Source: Promineifilum sp019695075 (GTDB lineage: Bacteria > Chloroflexota > Anaerolineae > Promineifilales > Promineifilaceae). From it: a stretch of 64,000 nucleotides of DNA. The DNA lies in contig JAHCIO010000005.1 in assembly GCA_026129185.1 (NCBI GenBank), positions 1 to 64,000 on the forward strand, given 5' to 3'. Position numbers and translations under genes: made by a program. Under the pieces are notes generated by a model, which had not been told where the DNA came from, made no database searches, and was given only the letters and a program-made list of their open reading frames with translations. Below are positions 24,219 through 35,023 of the stretch, piece after piece (positions within the stretch are counted from its first letter, which is position 1; the number at the start of each line of letters is the position of its first letter).

Positions 24219-25294
24219 GCCGAACAATTGTCGTCCTGGAGGGAGACCAGACAGGACAGGAATTGCTGGAGGAAGCGCTGCGCGTGCTGCGGCAAGATGT
24301 CATCCGCTACCCGCTGGAGTTCCGGCGCTATGACCTGAGCCTGGCCAACCGCCGGGCGACGAAGAACGGCGTCGTCCTGGAGGCCGGGCGGGCCATTCGC
24401 GAGTACCGCGTCGGCCTGAAGGCGGCGACGATCACGCCGGAGAAGGCCGGCGACGTGGGCAGCCCCAACGCCATCCTGCGCGAGGTCATGGACGCGGAGA
24501 TCATCCTGCGCACCGGCCGGCGCATTCCCGGCGTGCGCCCCGTCGGCGGCATCTACGCGCCCATCAGCATCGTGCGCATGGCCCGCGACGACGCCTACGG
24601 CGCGCGCGAGTGGCGCGAGGGCGTGGCCGGCGGCCTGGACGAGTACGCCTACCGCACCGAGAAGATCTCGCGCTGGGTCTGCCGGGCCGTGGCCGAGTTC
24701 GCCTTCCAGCACGCCCGGCAGAACGGGGCCAAGGTCTTCGGCGGGCCGAAGTACACCGTCAGCCCGGTCTACGAGGGCATGTTCAAGGAGGAGATGGACG
24801 CCGCTGCAACGCGCCACCCCGACGTGCGCTACGAGCCGCAGCTCATCGACGCCACCCTGGCCCTGCTCATCGCCACCAGCGGCGAGGCGTTGGTCATCCC
24901 GACGCTCAACCGCGACGGCGACCTGCTCTCCGACCTGGTCTTGCAGATGTTCGGTTCCATCGCCGGATCGGAGTCGATGGTCATCTCGCTGAACCAGGAG
25001 GGCGTCATCGACTGCGTGATGGCCGAAGCGCCCCACGGCACCGCGCCGAGCCTGGAGGGCAAGAACGTGGCCAACCCGATGGCCATGCTCCTGGCCGCAG
25101 CCGGGCTGCTGGGCTACATGAAGGAGAAGGAACTGAAAGCCGCCAGCCGGGCCATCTATGAGGCCACGCTGGAGGCGGTCTACGACGGCGTGCGCACGGC
25201 CGACCTGCACGGCACGGCCACGACTGACCAATTCACCGATGAGGTTATCCGCCGCGTGCGGGCCAAGCTGGAAGTGTGGTCGTCGCTCAGCTAG
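24215..25294 (+). CDS. Isocitrate/isopropylmalate dehydrogenase family protein
   Basis: A 359-residue beta-decarboxylating dehydrogenase. Landmarks are 'VLEGDQTGQELLEEALRVL' at the N-terminus and 'EYRVGLKAATITPEK'. The metal-site and catalytic stretches are 'YAYRTEKISRW', 'ARQNGAKVFGGPKYTVSP', 'NRDGDLLSDLVLQMFGSIAG' and 'EAPHGTAPSLEGKNVANPMA'. These place it in the Icd/LeuB superfamily, probably NADP-dependent isocitrate dehydrogenase-like or a homoisocitrate-like enzyme. Substrate specificity cannot be settled by eye. It is translationally coupled (ATGA) to the upstream FemAB-like gene, an unusual partner, and its 3' end overlaps the convergent metallophosphoesterase by 8 nt. Confidence 0.85.
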   Translation: MSRTIVVLEGDQTGQELLEEALRVLRQDVIRYPLEFRRYDLSLANRRATKNGVVLEAGRAIREYRVGLKAATITPEKAGDVGSPNAILREVMDAEIILRTGRRIPGVRPVGGIYAPISIVRMARDDAYGAREWREGVAGGLDEYAYRTEKISRWVCRAVAEFAFQHARQNGAKVFGGPKYTVSPVYEGMFKEEMDAAATRHPDVRYEPQLIDATLALLIATSGEALVIPTLNRDGDLLSDLVLQMFGSIAGSESMVISLNQEGVIDCVMAEAPHGTAPSLEGKNVANPMAMLLAAAGLLGYMKEKELKAASRAIYEATLEAVYDGVRTADLHGTATTDQFTDEVIRRVRAKLEVWSSLS

Positions 25295-26495
25295 GGCCGG
25301 CCGGCGATAGCGTCAGCAAGACCACTTCCGGCCGGCAGAGCAGGCGCACGCGCGGCGCGCTCAGCCCCTCGAAGCCGATGCCGCGGCTGACGTAGAGGTG
25401 CGTTCGTCCCTCGCGGTAGTGGCCCATGACGTAACGGCGGCCGAGTTTCGAGGCCGTCAGCAGCGGGCCGATGAGCGGCAGGCGCACCTGCCCGCCGTGG
25501 GTGTGGCCGCAGAGGTGTAGATCGAGGCCGCGTCGCGCCGCGTCGGGCATCAGGTCGGGCGAGTGATAGAGGAGGATGCGCGGCCCATCGTCCGGCGCGG
25601 TGGCCAGCACGCGGTCGAGCGTCGCCGCGTCGCGGGCGATGTCGTGGTGGCAGTCGAGGCCCAGCAGGGTGACGGCCCCGCCGGCCACAGGCACGGTCAC
25701 GGCCTCATCGCGCAGCAGCCGCACCGGCAGGCCGTCGAACAGGGGCGGGATGGCCACTTCGAGATCGACCGCGGGCGTGCCCAGGACGGCAAACACCCCA
25801 TAGCGGGCCGAAAGCTGGCCCAGCAAACAGCGCACGGCGGCGTGCGTCTCCCCATCGAGATTGTGGGACAGATTGACATAATCGCCGGTGATGAGGATGA
25901 GGTCGGGCGCGGCCTCTTTGGCCAGCGCCAGCAGTTGCTCCTCGCGCACGCCCGGCCGCTCCAGGTGGATGTCGCTGATGTGGAGGATGCGCACGGGCGG
26001 GGCACTTGCCGGCAGCCGGTCGGTGGGCACGTCGAGGCGGCTCGGCGTCAGGCGGCGCGGCTCCACGAGGGTGGCGCGGGCGAGCACGACGACACCGAGG
26101 AGCTGAATACCGGCCAGCAGCGCCAGAGCACCCGGCCAGCCCAGCCATAGCCCGAGCGGGGCCACGGCTAGAGCCAGCGCCGTCCGCGGCAGGGCCAGCG
26201 CGGCGATCTGCCCCGGCCACAGGCCGAAGGCGATGCGGGCGCGGCGCTGGGCGACGAGGATGGCCACATCGACGGCCATCGCCAGGGCCAGGAGCAGGGC
26301 CGCGGCGACAGCCGGGACGGCCTCGCCCGCCGCCCACCACCATACCGCGCCCACGCCGGCCGCCAGCGCCGCCAGCGCCAGCACGACCAGCGCCAATGGC
26401 CAATGCGCCGGCGCATAGAAGGCCATCAGGACGTGGTGAAAGATGCTTTTGGTCAGGGTGTCGTTCTTGGGCAGGCTCTCGAAACCGTAGTTCAT
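25287..26495 (-). CDS. Membrane-anchored metallophosphoesterase with altered GNHD motif
   Basis: A 402-residue protein with about four to five N-terminal transmembrane segments (residues 25-145) and a C-terminal calcineurin-like phosphoesterase domain of the YkuE type. Metal-binding motifs seen are 'HISDIHLE', 'ITGDYVNLSHN', 'LLGLDCHHD', 'LLYHSPDLMPDA' and 'LHLCGHTHGGQVRLP'. The usual GNH(D/E) motif after 'YGVFAVL' is replaced by 'GTPAVD', so the Asn metal ligand and His acid are missing. Activity may be changed or lost. A TACAAT box ends 8 nt before the ATG with no Shine-Dalgarno. Confidence 0.87.
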   Translation of the reverse strand: MNYGFESLPKNDTLTKSIFHHVLMAFYAPAHWPLALVVLALAALAAGVGAVWWWAAGEAVPAVAAALLLALAMAVDVAILVAQRRARIAFGLWPGQIAALALPRTALALAVAPLGLWLGWPGALALLAGIQLLGVVVLARATLVEPRRLTPSRLDVPTDRLPASAPPVRILHISDIHLERPGVREEQLLALAKEAAPDLILITGDYVNLSHNLDGETHAAVRCLLGQLSARYGVFAVLGTPAVDLEVAIPPLFDGLPVRLLRDEAVTVPVAGGAVTLLGLDCHHDIARDAATLDRVLATAPDDGPRILLYHSPDLMPDAARRGLDLHLCGHTHGGQVRLPLIGPLLTASKLGRRYVMGHYREGRTHLYVSRGIGFEGLSAPRVRLLCRPEVVLLTLSPAGPS

Positions 26496-26525
26496 TGGCC
26501 CGCATTGTAGCAGAACTCATCAACG

Positions 26526-26559
26526 ACACCTCAGAGGTCTCAGAAGACCTCTGAGGTGT
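26526..26559. repeat. ACACCTCAGAGGTCT inverted repeat
   Basis: 15-bp arms around CAGA. It is a single, reverse-oriented relative of the triple repeat inside the tail operon at 1021-1077 and lies between two divergent genes. Confidence 0.85.
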
Positions 26560-26581
26560 GGTGTTGTGGTTACACGCCCAA

Positions 26582-26609
26582 TCGACACGGCCAGCAAATC
26601 GGCTACAAT
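26582..26609 (+). promoter_or_regulatory. Promoter for D-cysteine desulfhydrase-like gene
   Basis: TCGACA, 16-nt spacer, TACAAT, about 50 nt upstream of the ATG at 26660. Confidence 0.5.
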
Positions 26610-26659
26610 ACCCTCTGAGCCGCCAAGCGAGATTGCGCCGTCCGACTGTAAAGACGCCT

Positions 26660-27637
26660 ATGGACCCGAAATTCCCTCCACGAGTGCCGATTGCCTACCT
26701 GCCCACGCCCATCGAGCGGCTGGAGCGCCTCAGCCGCCACCTGGGCGGGCCGGAGCTGTGGATCAAGCGCGACGACCAGACAGGCCTGGCCACGGGCGGC
26801 AACAAGACGCGCAAGCTGGAGTTCCTCGTCGCCGACGCGCTGGCCCAGAATTGCGACCACCTGGTGACCACCGGCGCGCCCCAGAGCAACCACTGCCGCC
26901 AGACGGCCGCCGCCGCGGCGCGCTTTGGCCTGGGGTGCAGCGTTGTCCTGCGCGGCCGCAAGCCGGAGACCACGACGGGCAACCTGCTGCTCGACCACCT
27001 GCTCGGCGCGCACGTCTACTGGAGCGACGCCGGCGAATGTGGCGAGGCCGTCGCCGCGGTGCTGGCCGAGTTGCGCTCGCTCGGCCGGCGGCCCTATCTG
27101 ATCCCCCTCGGCGGCTCCAACGTCGTCGGCGCGACCGGCTACGTGCTGGCCATGCGTGAACTGATGGCCCAACTGGAGGCCGAGCGCCTCAACATCGACT
27201 TCATCGTCTTCGCCAGCAGCAGCGGCGGCACGCAGGCGGGCATTTCCCTGGGCGCGCACGTCTATGGCTACGGTGGGACGGTGCTGGGCATCAGCGTCGA
27301 TCACCCCGCCGACGCCCTGCGCACGCAGGTAGCCGCCCTGACCACGGCCACGGCCGCTCACCTGGGCCTCGACGGCATCTCCGTGGCCGAGCGTATCGTC
27401 GTCAACGACGACTATCTGGGCGAAGGCTACGCCCACGTGGGCGAGCCGGAGCGCGAGGCCATCCGGCTGGTGGCCCAGCTAGAGGGCGTCCTCCTCGATC
27501 CGGTCTACACCGGCCGGGCCATGGGCGGCCTGATCGACCTCATCCGTTGGGGAGCCTTCACCCGCAGCCAGCGCGTCCTGTTCTGGCACACGGGCGGCAC
27601 AGCGGCGCTGCCGGCCTTTGCCGATCGGCTGCTCTAA
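26660..27637 (+). CDS. PLP-dependent D-cysteine desulfhydrase / ACC deaminase family enzyme
   Basis: A 325-residue fold-type II PLP enzyme. Features are 'YLPTPIERLERLSRHLGG', 'LWIKRDDQTGLATGGNKTRKLEF' in which the lysine of GGNKTRK binds PLP, 'TTGAPQSNHCRQTAAAAARFG', 'ASSSGGTQAGI' and 'DPVYTGRAMGGL', with 'FWHTGGTAALPAF' at the end. The family includes D-cysteine desulfhydrase (to pyruvate, sulfide and ammonia) and 1-aminocyclopropane-1-carboxylate deaminase; the sequence by eye favours the D-cysteine desulfhydrase side but does not prove it. It may act with the D-amino-acid pathway suggested at 34142-36144. Confidence 0.85.
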   Translation: MDPKFPPRVPIAYLPTPIERLERLSRHLGGPELWIKRDDQTGLATGGNKTRKLEFLVADALAQNCDHLVTTGAPQSNHCRQTAAAAARFGLGCSVVLRGRKPETTTGNLLLDHLLGAHVYWSDAGECGEAVAAVLAELRSLGRRPYLIPLGGSNVVGATGYVLAMRELMAQLEAERLNIDFIVFASSSGGTQAGISLGAHVYGYGGTVLGISVDHPADALRTQVAALTTATAAHLGLDGISVAERIVVNDDYLGEGYAHVGEPEREAIRLVAQLEGVLLDPVYTGRAMGGLIDLIRWGAFTRSQRVLFWHTGGTAALPAFADRLL

Positions 27638-27662
27638 GCTCTCCCTGCCGCGCGAGGCGAAT

Positions 27663-28832
27663 ATGATCCGTATTCCCCGTCATCTGGCTCTGGCCCTATT
27701 GCTGGCGGCGCTGCTGCCGCTGGCCGGTTGCCGCCTGTCGGCGGCTGAAAGTGCGCCGACGGCCACCGCCGCCCCGCCGCCAACGCCCGTTGTGGTTGTA
27801 ACCACGGTTGTGGCCACGCCCACACCCCTGTCCGACAGCGATCTGCTGCCCCTCGACATCGAAGAGCAGCTCATTACCAACCTCTATGAGCGCGCCGGCC
27901 CGTCGGTGGTGCATATTAGCTCCGAAGTGATGACGATGGACTTCTTTTTCGGCCCCATGTCGAGCGAGGGCACCGGCTCCGGCTTCGTCTGGGACGACGC
28001 CGGCCACATCGTCACCAACTATCACGTCGTCGCCGACGCCAACAAGATCGAGGTCATCTTCTCCGATGACCGGCAGGTGGAGGCCGAAGTGGTGGGCGTC
28101 GATCCGCGCAACGACCTGGCCGTGCTGCGCGTCGATCCGGGCGCGACGACGGTACGGCCGCTGCCGGTGGCCGCGGCCGACGATGTTCGCGTCGGCCAGC
28201 GGGCCATCGCTATCGGCAACCCTTTTGGCCTCGACCGGACGCTGACGACGGGCGTGGTCAGCGCCCTGGGCCGGCCGCTGGAGACCGACACGGGCGACTA
28301 TATCTTCAACGTCATCCAGACCGACGCGGCCATCAACCCCGGCAACTCCGGCGGGCCGCTGCTGAACTCACGCGGCGAGGTCATCGGCATCAACACGGCC
28401 ATCCAGCAGGGGGCGGAGGGCATCGGTTTCGCCGTGCCCGCGGCCACGCTGCGGCGGGTTGTACCCGTCCTGTTGACCAACGGGGCCTACCGGCATGCGA
28501 CGCTAGGCCTGCTGGGTTACTCGATCACCGCCGGGCTGGCCGAGGCGCTGGGGTTGCCGGTAGACCAGGGCGTGCTCGTGGCCCAGTTGGCGCGCGGCGG
28601 CCCGGCCGAGGTGGCCGGCGTGCGCGGTGCGCAGCAGGAGGTCATCGTCGGCAATAGCCGCGTCCTGGCCGGCGGCGACATCATTACCGCCCTGGATGGC
28701 AATCCCATCGGCGACTGGAACGCGCTGCTGGAATATCTGGAGTTGCACAAGGCCGTCGGCGATGCCATCACCCTGTCGCTGCTACGCGATGGCCAACCGC
28801 TGACAGTGCAGGCGACGCTGGGCGCTGAGTGA
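27663..28832 (+). CDS. HtrA/DegP-like S1C serine protease, lipoprotein
   Basis: A 389-residue protein with a signal peptide ending in the lipobox LAGC (about residue 21), then a Thr/Pro-rich spacer and a trypsin-like domain. The catalytic triad is visible: His in 'VTNYHVVADANK', Asp in 'DPRNDLAVLRVDP' and Ser in 'AINPGNSGGPLL'. A C-terminal PDZ domain (about 290-385) contains 'GQPLTVQATLG'. It is a membrane-tethered extracytoplasmic quality-control protease. The ATG at 27663 has GAGG upstream. It closely follows the PLP enzyme (25 nt) and may be cotranscribed. Confidence 0.94.
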   Translation: MIRIPRHLALALLLAALLPLAGCRLSAAESAPTATAAPPPTPVVVVTTVVATPTPLSDSDLLPLDIEEQLITNLYERAGPSVVHISSEVMTMDFFFGPMSSEGTGSGFVWDDAGHIVTNYHVVADANKIEVIFSDDRQVEAEVVGVDPRNDLAVLRVDPGATTVRPLPVAAADDVRVGQRAIAIGNPFGLDRTLTTGVVSALGRPLETDTGDYIFNVIQTDAAINPGNSGGPLLNSRGEVIGINTAIQQGAEGIGFAVPAATLRRVVPVLLTNGAYRHATLGLLGYSITAGLAEALGLPVDQGVLVAQLARGGPAEVAGVRGAQQEVIVGNSRVLAGGDIITALDGNPIGDWNALLEYLELHKAVGDAITLSLLRDGQPLTVQATLGAE

Positions 28833-28833
28833 G

Positions 28834-28905
28834 TGGACGACGGACGACCACCGGCCACAGCTTGCGTCTAGCCGTCCTCCGTCGTCCGTGGTCTGTCGTC
28901 TATCT
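28834..28905. repeat. GGACGACGGACGAC inverted repeat
   Basis: GACGACGGACGACCAC on the left and TCCGTCGTCCGTGGTCTGTC on the right form an imperfect hairpin just after the protease stop. Relative of the 17056-17240 element. Confidence 0.8.
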
Positions 28906-28917
28906 CCACTCCTCTCC

Positions 28918-28946
28918 TTTCCACCCCCAGACAAACGTGCTAGAAT
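28918..28946 (+). promoter_or_regulatory. Promoter of thioesterase gene
   Basis: TTTCCA, 17-nt spacer, TAGAAT (28941-28946), giving a leader of about 35 nt before the ATG at 28987. Confidence 0.5.
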
Positions 28947-28986
28947 GTCTCCGTCATTCCCACAGTCAGCCCATCTTCGAGACAGC

Positions 28987-29442
28987 ATGACTTACACCAA
29001 TTACCCCTACGAGATCGCCCTGGAGGTCGCCTTCCGCGACATCGACGCCATGGGCCACGTCAACAACGCCGTCTTCTTCGCCTACTTCGAGACGGTGCGC
29101 ATCAAATACCTGGGCGAAGTGATGCGCGGGGGCGTCCTCGGTACGGAACTGCTCGATCTGCCGCTCATCCTCGTCAACGCCAGTTGCACCTACAAGTCGC
29201 CGGCGCTGCTGACCGAGAACCTCCACGTCGGCACGGGCATCTCCCGCTTCGGCACGAAGAGCTTCGACATGCTCTATCAGGTGCAGGGCGAGGACGGCCG
29301 CGTAGTGGCCTACGGCAAGACGGTGCAGGTGATGTATGACTACATCACCCGCCAGGCCTTCCCCATCCCCGACGATGTGCGTCGTTTCGTCGCCGACTAT
29401 CAGGGCAATTGGCAGCCGCCACGGTACCCTGAGTATTCGTAG
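28987..29442 (+). CDS. Acyl-CoA thioesterase, 4HBT (hotdog) family
   Basis: A 151-residue hotdog-fold protein with the signature 'FRDIDAMGHVNNAVFFAYFETVR', whose Asp and following residues form the active site of 4-hydroxybenzoyl-CoA thioesterase-like enzymes, then 'LVNASCTYKSPALLTENLHV' and 'TVQVMYDYITRQAFPIPDDVR'. It hydrolyses an acyl-CoA of unknown chain. Single gene, convergent (8 nt) with the beta-lactamase-fold gene. Confidence 0.9.
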   Translation: MTYTNYPYEIALEVAFRDIDAMGHVNNAVFFAYFETVRIKYLGEVMRGGVLGTELLDLPLILVNASCTYKSPALLTENLHVGTGISRFGTKSFDMLYQVQGEDGRVVAYGKTVQVMYDYITRQAFPIPDDVRRFVADYQGNWQPPRYPEYS

Positions 29443-29450
29443 CCGCGGCC

Positions 29451-30845
29451 TTATTCGCCTGGCTCATCCCGTCGCATGAGGCGACTGGTGCGCAACCAGG
29501 TGATCTGGCCGGCGTCGTCGCGCAGGAACTCGGCCTTTAGCCCTTTCATCGGCGGGTCGAGGGCGACGATGCGATCCGGCGCGTAGAAGATGATCCGGCT
29601 GAACGGCGTCGGCGGCGAGGCCGGCGAGTCCACATCCGGGAAGCCGCCCTGCGGGAAGATTCGTCCCCTGAGCGCGCCGTCCTGCACGGTCAGTTCGAGG
29701 TGCGCCAGCCGCGCCTTGTAGAGGCCGGTGTAGGCCGCCAACGCCTCCACATCTGGTTGCGCATAGTCGTCTTTCGGCGCAACCAACCCTAGGTACCGCT
29801 CCATGGCCCAGGCGACGACGGCGTCGTGGAGTATGTTGCCCTCGTCGGCATTGGTCAGCACGGTGATGGCGAAGCGGCGCGAGGGAACCAGCACAAAGGC
29901 CGATTGCTGCCCGTTGGTCGCCCCGCCGTGCAGCACTGTCGGCGTGCCGGCCATGTCGCGCAGCATCCAACTCAGGCCCATCTGCCGATCCAGGTTGGCG
30001 GCGCATTGGGGCGACTGCATGGCCGCCATCGTCGCGGCCGAGAGCAGCCGCTCGCCCGCCGCGGTCGTGCCGTCGCCCAGGTGGAAGCGGGCGTAGCGCA
30101 TCTGGTCGCGGGCGCTGGAGCACAGGCCGCCGACGGCATGGGCGGAGCGGGCCAGCGCCCACGGCCGATCGACGACCGGCCCCTGGCCCTCGTGAACGCT
30201 GTGGCCGACGGCGAAACGGCGCGAGATGACGTCCGTCGGGAAGAAGAAGGAGTTGGTCATGCCCAGCGGGTCGAGCGCCATCTCCTGGGCGACGGTCTCA
30301 TACAGCTTGCCGGTGACTTTCTCAATGACCCGCCCGGCCAGGCCGAAGCCGGCGTTGTTGTAGGCCCACAGTGTGCCCACGGGCACGATCTGTTCCAGCG
30401 TGGCCATCTCCTCGACATAGCGGGCCAGGGCGTCGTCGCCATTGCCCGTCTCGCGGAAGAAGTCGCCCAGCCAGCCGCCCATGTGGGTCAGTAGATGACG
30501 CATGGTGACGGTGGCCTCGGCCGTCTTGTCGCGCAGGCGTAGCTCCGGTAGATAATCGCGCACCGGCCGGTCGAGGTCGATCAAGCCCTGCTCCACCAGG
30601 CGCATGACGATCGTGCCGGTGATGGTCTTGGTCGTCGAGCCGATCTGGAAGAGGGTGTCGGCGGTGACGGGCAGCGGGTTCTCCACGCTGGTGACGCCAT
30701 AGCCGACCAGGCGCTCGCGGCCGTCGTGCCACAGGCCCACGGCCACGCCGGGAACCTGGTGCTCCCGCATCTGGGCGACGACGAACTCACTCAACTGCCG
30801 GAAATCGGCGTCGTCGGTGTCATATTGGACAGGAATGGTGTTCAT
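29451..30845 (-). CDS. Serine hydrolase of the beta-lactamase (class C/PBP) fold
   Basis: A 464-residue protein with the serine beta-lactamase-like catalytic motifs. The SxxK motif is 'STTKTITG' in 'LFQIGSTTKTITGTIVMRL' (about residue 60), the second motif 'WAYNNAGFGLAGRVIEK' holds the YxN, and the third is 'VLHGGATNGQ' (HGG in place of KTG). The C-terminal ~100 residues form an extra domain typical of DUF3471-like extensions. No signal peptide is obvious, so it may be cytoplasmic. It lies 17 nt downstream of the penicillin acylase gene, and the two are likely an operon. Natural substrate unknown; esterases and D-aminopeptidases share this fold. Confidence 0.9.
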   Translation of the reverse strand: MNTIPVQYDTDDADFRQLSEFVVAQMREHQVPGVAVGLWHDGRERLVGYGVTSVENPLPVTADTLFQIGSTTKTITGTIVMRLVEQGLIDLDRPVRDYLPELRLRDKTAEATVTMRHLLTHMGGWLGDFFRETGNGDDALARYVEEMATLEQIVPVGTLWAYNNAGFGLAGRVIEKVTGKLYETVAQEMALDPLGMTNSFFFPTDVISRRFAVGHSVHEGQGPVVDRPWALARSAHAVGGLCSSARDQMRYARFHLGDGTTAAGERLLSAATMAAMQSPQCAANLDRQMGLSWMLRDMAGTPTVLHGGATNGQQSAFVLVPSRRFAITVLTNADEGNILHDAVVAWAMERYLGLVAPKDDYAQPDVEALAAYTGLYKARLAHLELTVQDGALRGRIFPQGGFPDVDSPASPPTPFSRIIFYAPDRIVALDPPMKGLKAEFLRDDAGQITWLRTSRLMRRDEPGE

Positions 30846-30862
30846 GGTGTATGGCCTTGCGC

Positions 30863-33385
<2,523 letters not shown>

Positions 33386-33499
33386 TCGGTTTTTCCTCTC
33401 TCTTCGACAGCGGTTCCGCCTCTTCCCGGCGGCGGGCATTGGCGGGAATGATAGCGCAACCGGCCGGTAAGTAAAGGATGCGACTCGCGCGCGGGCAGC

Positions 33500-33505
33500 T
33501 ATAAT
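33500..33505 (+). promoter_or_regulatory. -10 box of leaderless prepilin peptidase-like gene
   Basis: TATAAT ends 8 nt before the ATG at 33514; no clear -35 and no Shine-Dalgarno. Confidence 0.5.
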
Positions 33506-33513
33506 CCGTCGCC

Positions 33514-34131
33514 ATGCCGAGCGCACTCTTCGCCCTGGTGGGCCTCTTCGCGGCCATGCTGCTCAACCGCGCCGCCGACTGCTGGCTCGCCCCCACGCCG
33601 TTGGCCTGTGGCCTGACGCGCCACCCACGACGGGCCGCGGCCGTGACCGTTGCCCTGCCGCTGGTGGCCGTGCTGGCCGGGCAGCGGGCGGGCAGCGCCG
33701 GCGTGGCGCTGGCCATCACGCTGTTCGCCGCCGTGCTGCTGCTGCTGGCCGTCGTCGATTGGGAGCAGCGCCGCCTGCCCAACGTCGTCGTCCTGCCGGC
33801 GCTGGCCGCGGCCGTGGCCCTCAGCGCCGACCCGCTGGCCGCCGGGTTGGCCGCGGCGGCGGCCTTCGTCGTCTTCCTGGCCCTCTACGGGCTGGGGCGG
33901 CGGTTCTACGGCCCCGGCGCGCTGGGCATGGGCGACGTCAAGCTGGCCGCGCTGGTGGCCGCCGTCGTCGGGCCGGCCGCGGCGGCGGCGCTACTGGGTG
34001 GGATGTTGCTGGCGGGGGGCGCGGCGGCCGTGGGGTTGCTCTCCGGCCGCGTCGGGCGCGGGGCGGCGCTGCCCTATGGCAGCTTCCTGGCCGTGGCCGG
34101 TGTCGTCGTCCTGCTGTGGGGTCTGAGGTAG
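33514..34131 (+). CDS. A24-family prepilin peptidase-like protein
   Basis: A 205-residue polytopic membrane protein (about six segments) with the two aspartate motifs of type IV prepilin peptidases: 'AVVDWEQRRLPN' (first Asp, about residue 79) and 'GMGDVKLAALV' (GxGD, about 137). The N-terminal methyltransferase domain with its CxxC pairs is absent, so it is the short, peptidase-only form. It would cleave leader peptides of type IV pilin-like proteins at the cytoplasmic membrane. No pilin genes are nearby. It precedes the GNAT gene by 10 nt. Confidence 0.85.
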   Translation: MPSALFALVGLFAAMLLNRAADCWLAPTPLACGLTRHPRRAAAVTVALPLVAVLAGQRAGSAGVALAITLFAAVLLLLAVVDWEQRRLPNVVVLPALAAAVALSADPLAAGLAAAAAFVVFLALYGLGRRFYGPGALGMGDVKLAALVAAVVGPAAAAALLGGMLLAGGAAAVGLLSGRVGRGAALPYGSFLAVAGVVVLLWGLR

Positions 34132-34134
34132 AAT
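34129..34134 (+). promoter_or_regulatory. -10 box of leaderless GNAT gene
   Basis: TAGAAT, partly formed by the stop region of the preceding gene, ends 7 nt before the ATG at 34142. No Shine-Dalgarno. Confidence 0.45.
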
Positions 34135-34141
34135 CATTCGA

Positions 34142-35023
34142 ATGTCCGCCATCGTTATCCGCGATTTGTCCTCCCAGGAGGAATATGCCGCCGCCGAGAA
34201 CCTCCAACGTGTGACCTGGGGCATGAGCGATCTCGACATCATCCCCGGCCACGCTCTCCACGCCATGCAGCACAGCGGCGCGGCCCTGCTGGGCGCGTTC
34301 GACGGAGAGCAACTCGTCGGCTTCGTCTTCGGCATCCTGGCCACGCACGACATCCCCGGCCGCATCGATCCCGTGGCCGCGGCGCGCCTGAAGATGTACT
34401 CCGTCATTGCCGGAGTGCTACCGGCCTACCAGGCCCAGGACGTCGGCTACCGGCTGAAGATGGCCCAGCGCGATTTCTGTCTGCGTATCGGCGTGCGCCT
34501 CGTCACCTGGACTTACGACCCGCTGGAGAGCCTCAACGCCCGCTTCAACATCGGCAAGCTGGGCGCGGTCTGCCGCCACTACCTGCGCCACTTCCACGGC
34601 GACATGAGCGGGCGCAACGCCGGCCTGCAAACCGACCGCTTCGACGTGGAGTGGTGGGTGACCAGCCATCGGGCCGAGGCGCGGGCCGCGCGCAAGTGGC
34701 ATCCGCTGCGGCTGGGGGCGCTGCTGGCCGGTGGGGCCTTGCTGGTCAACGAGGCGACCTTCAACGCCGCCGGTCTGCCCGTGCCGCCGCTCAACACTGT
34801 CAGCCGGCCGGGCAACCTCATGCTTGTCGAAATCCCGGCCGATTTCCAGGCCGTCAAGGCGGCCGATCTTGACCTGGCCCGCCGGTGGCGCGCCCACACG
34901 CGCGCCATCTTCGAGGGCCTGTTCGACGGCGGCTTTCTGGTGACCGACTTCGTGGCCCACGAGGACGAGGCCGGCCGCCAGCGCAGCTATTACCTTCTGA
35001 CCCACGGGGACGCCCAGTCATGA
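34142..35023 (+). CDS. COG3375-like GNAT acyltransferase
   Basis: A 293-residue protein with a GNAT N-terminal domain: 'ENLQRVTWGMSDLDIIPGHAL', 'GALLGAF'-like core 'AALLGAFDGEQLVGFVFGI', and 'AYQAQDVGYRLKMAQRDFCL' as the cofactor loop with helix, then 'WTYDPLESLNARFNIGKLGAV'. This is the pattern of the large GNAT proteins found beside N-succinylamino-acid racemases, where they transfer succinyl from succinyl-CoA to D-amino acids. The stop overlaps the start of the racemase-like gene by 4 nt, a strong functional link. The acyl donor is inferred from this context. Confidence 0.82.
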   Translation: MSAIVIRDLSSQEEYAAAENLQRVTWGMSDLDIIPGHALHAMQHSGAALLGAFDGEQLVGFVFGILATHDIPGRIDPVAAARLKMYSVIAGVLPAYQAQDVGYRLKMAQRDFCLRIGVRLVTWTYDPLESLNARFNIGKLGAVCRHYLRHFHGDMSGRNAGLQTDRFDVEWWVTSHRAEARAARKWHPLRLGALLAGGALLVNEATFNAAGLPVPPLNTVSRPGNLMLVEIPADFQAVKAADLDLARRWRAHTRAIFEGLFDGGFLVTDFVAHEDEAGRQRSYYLLTHGDAQS

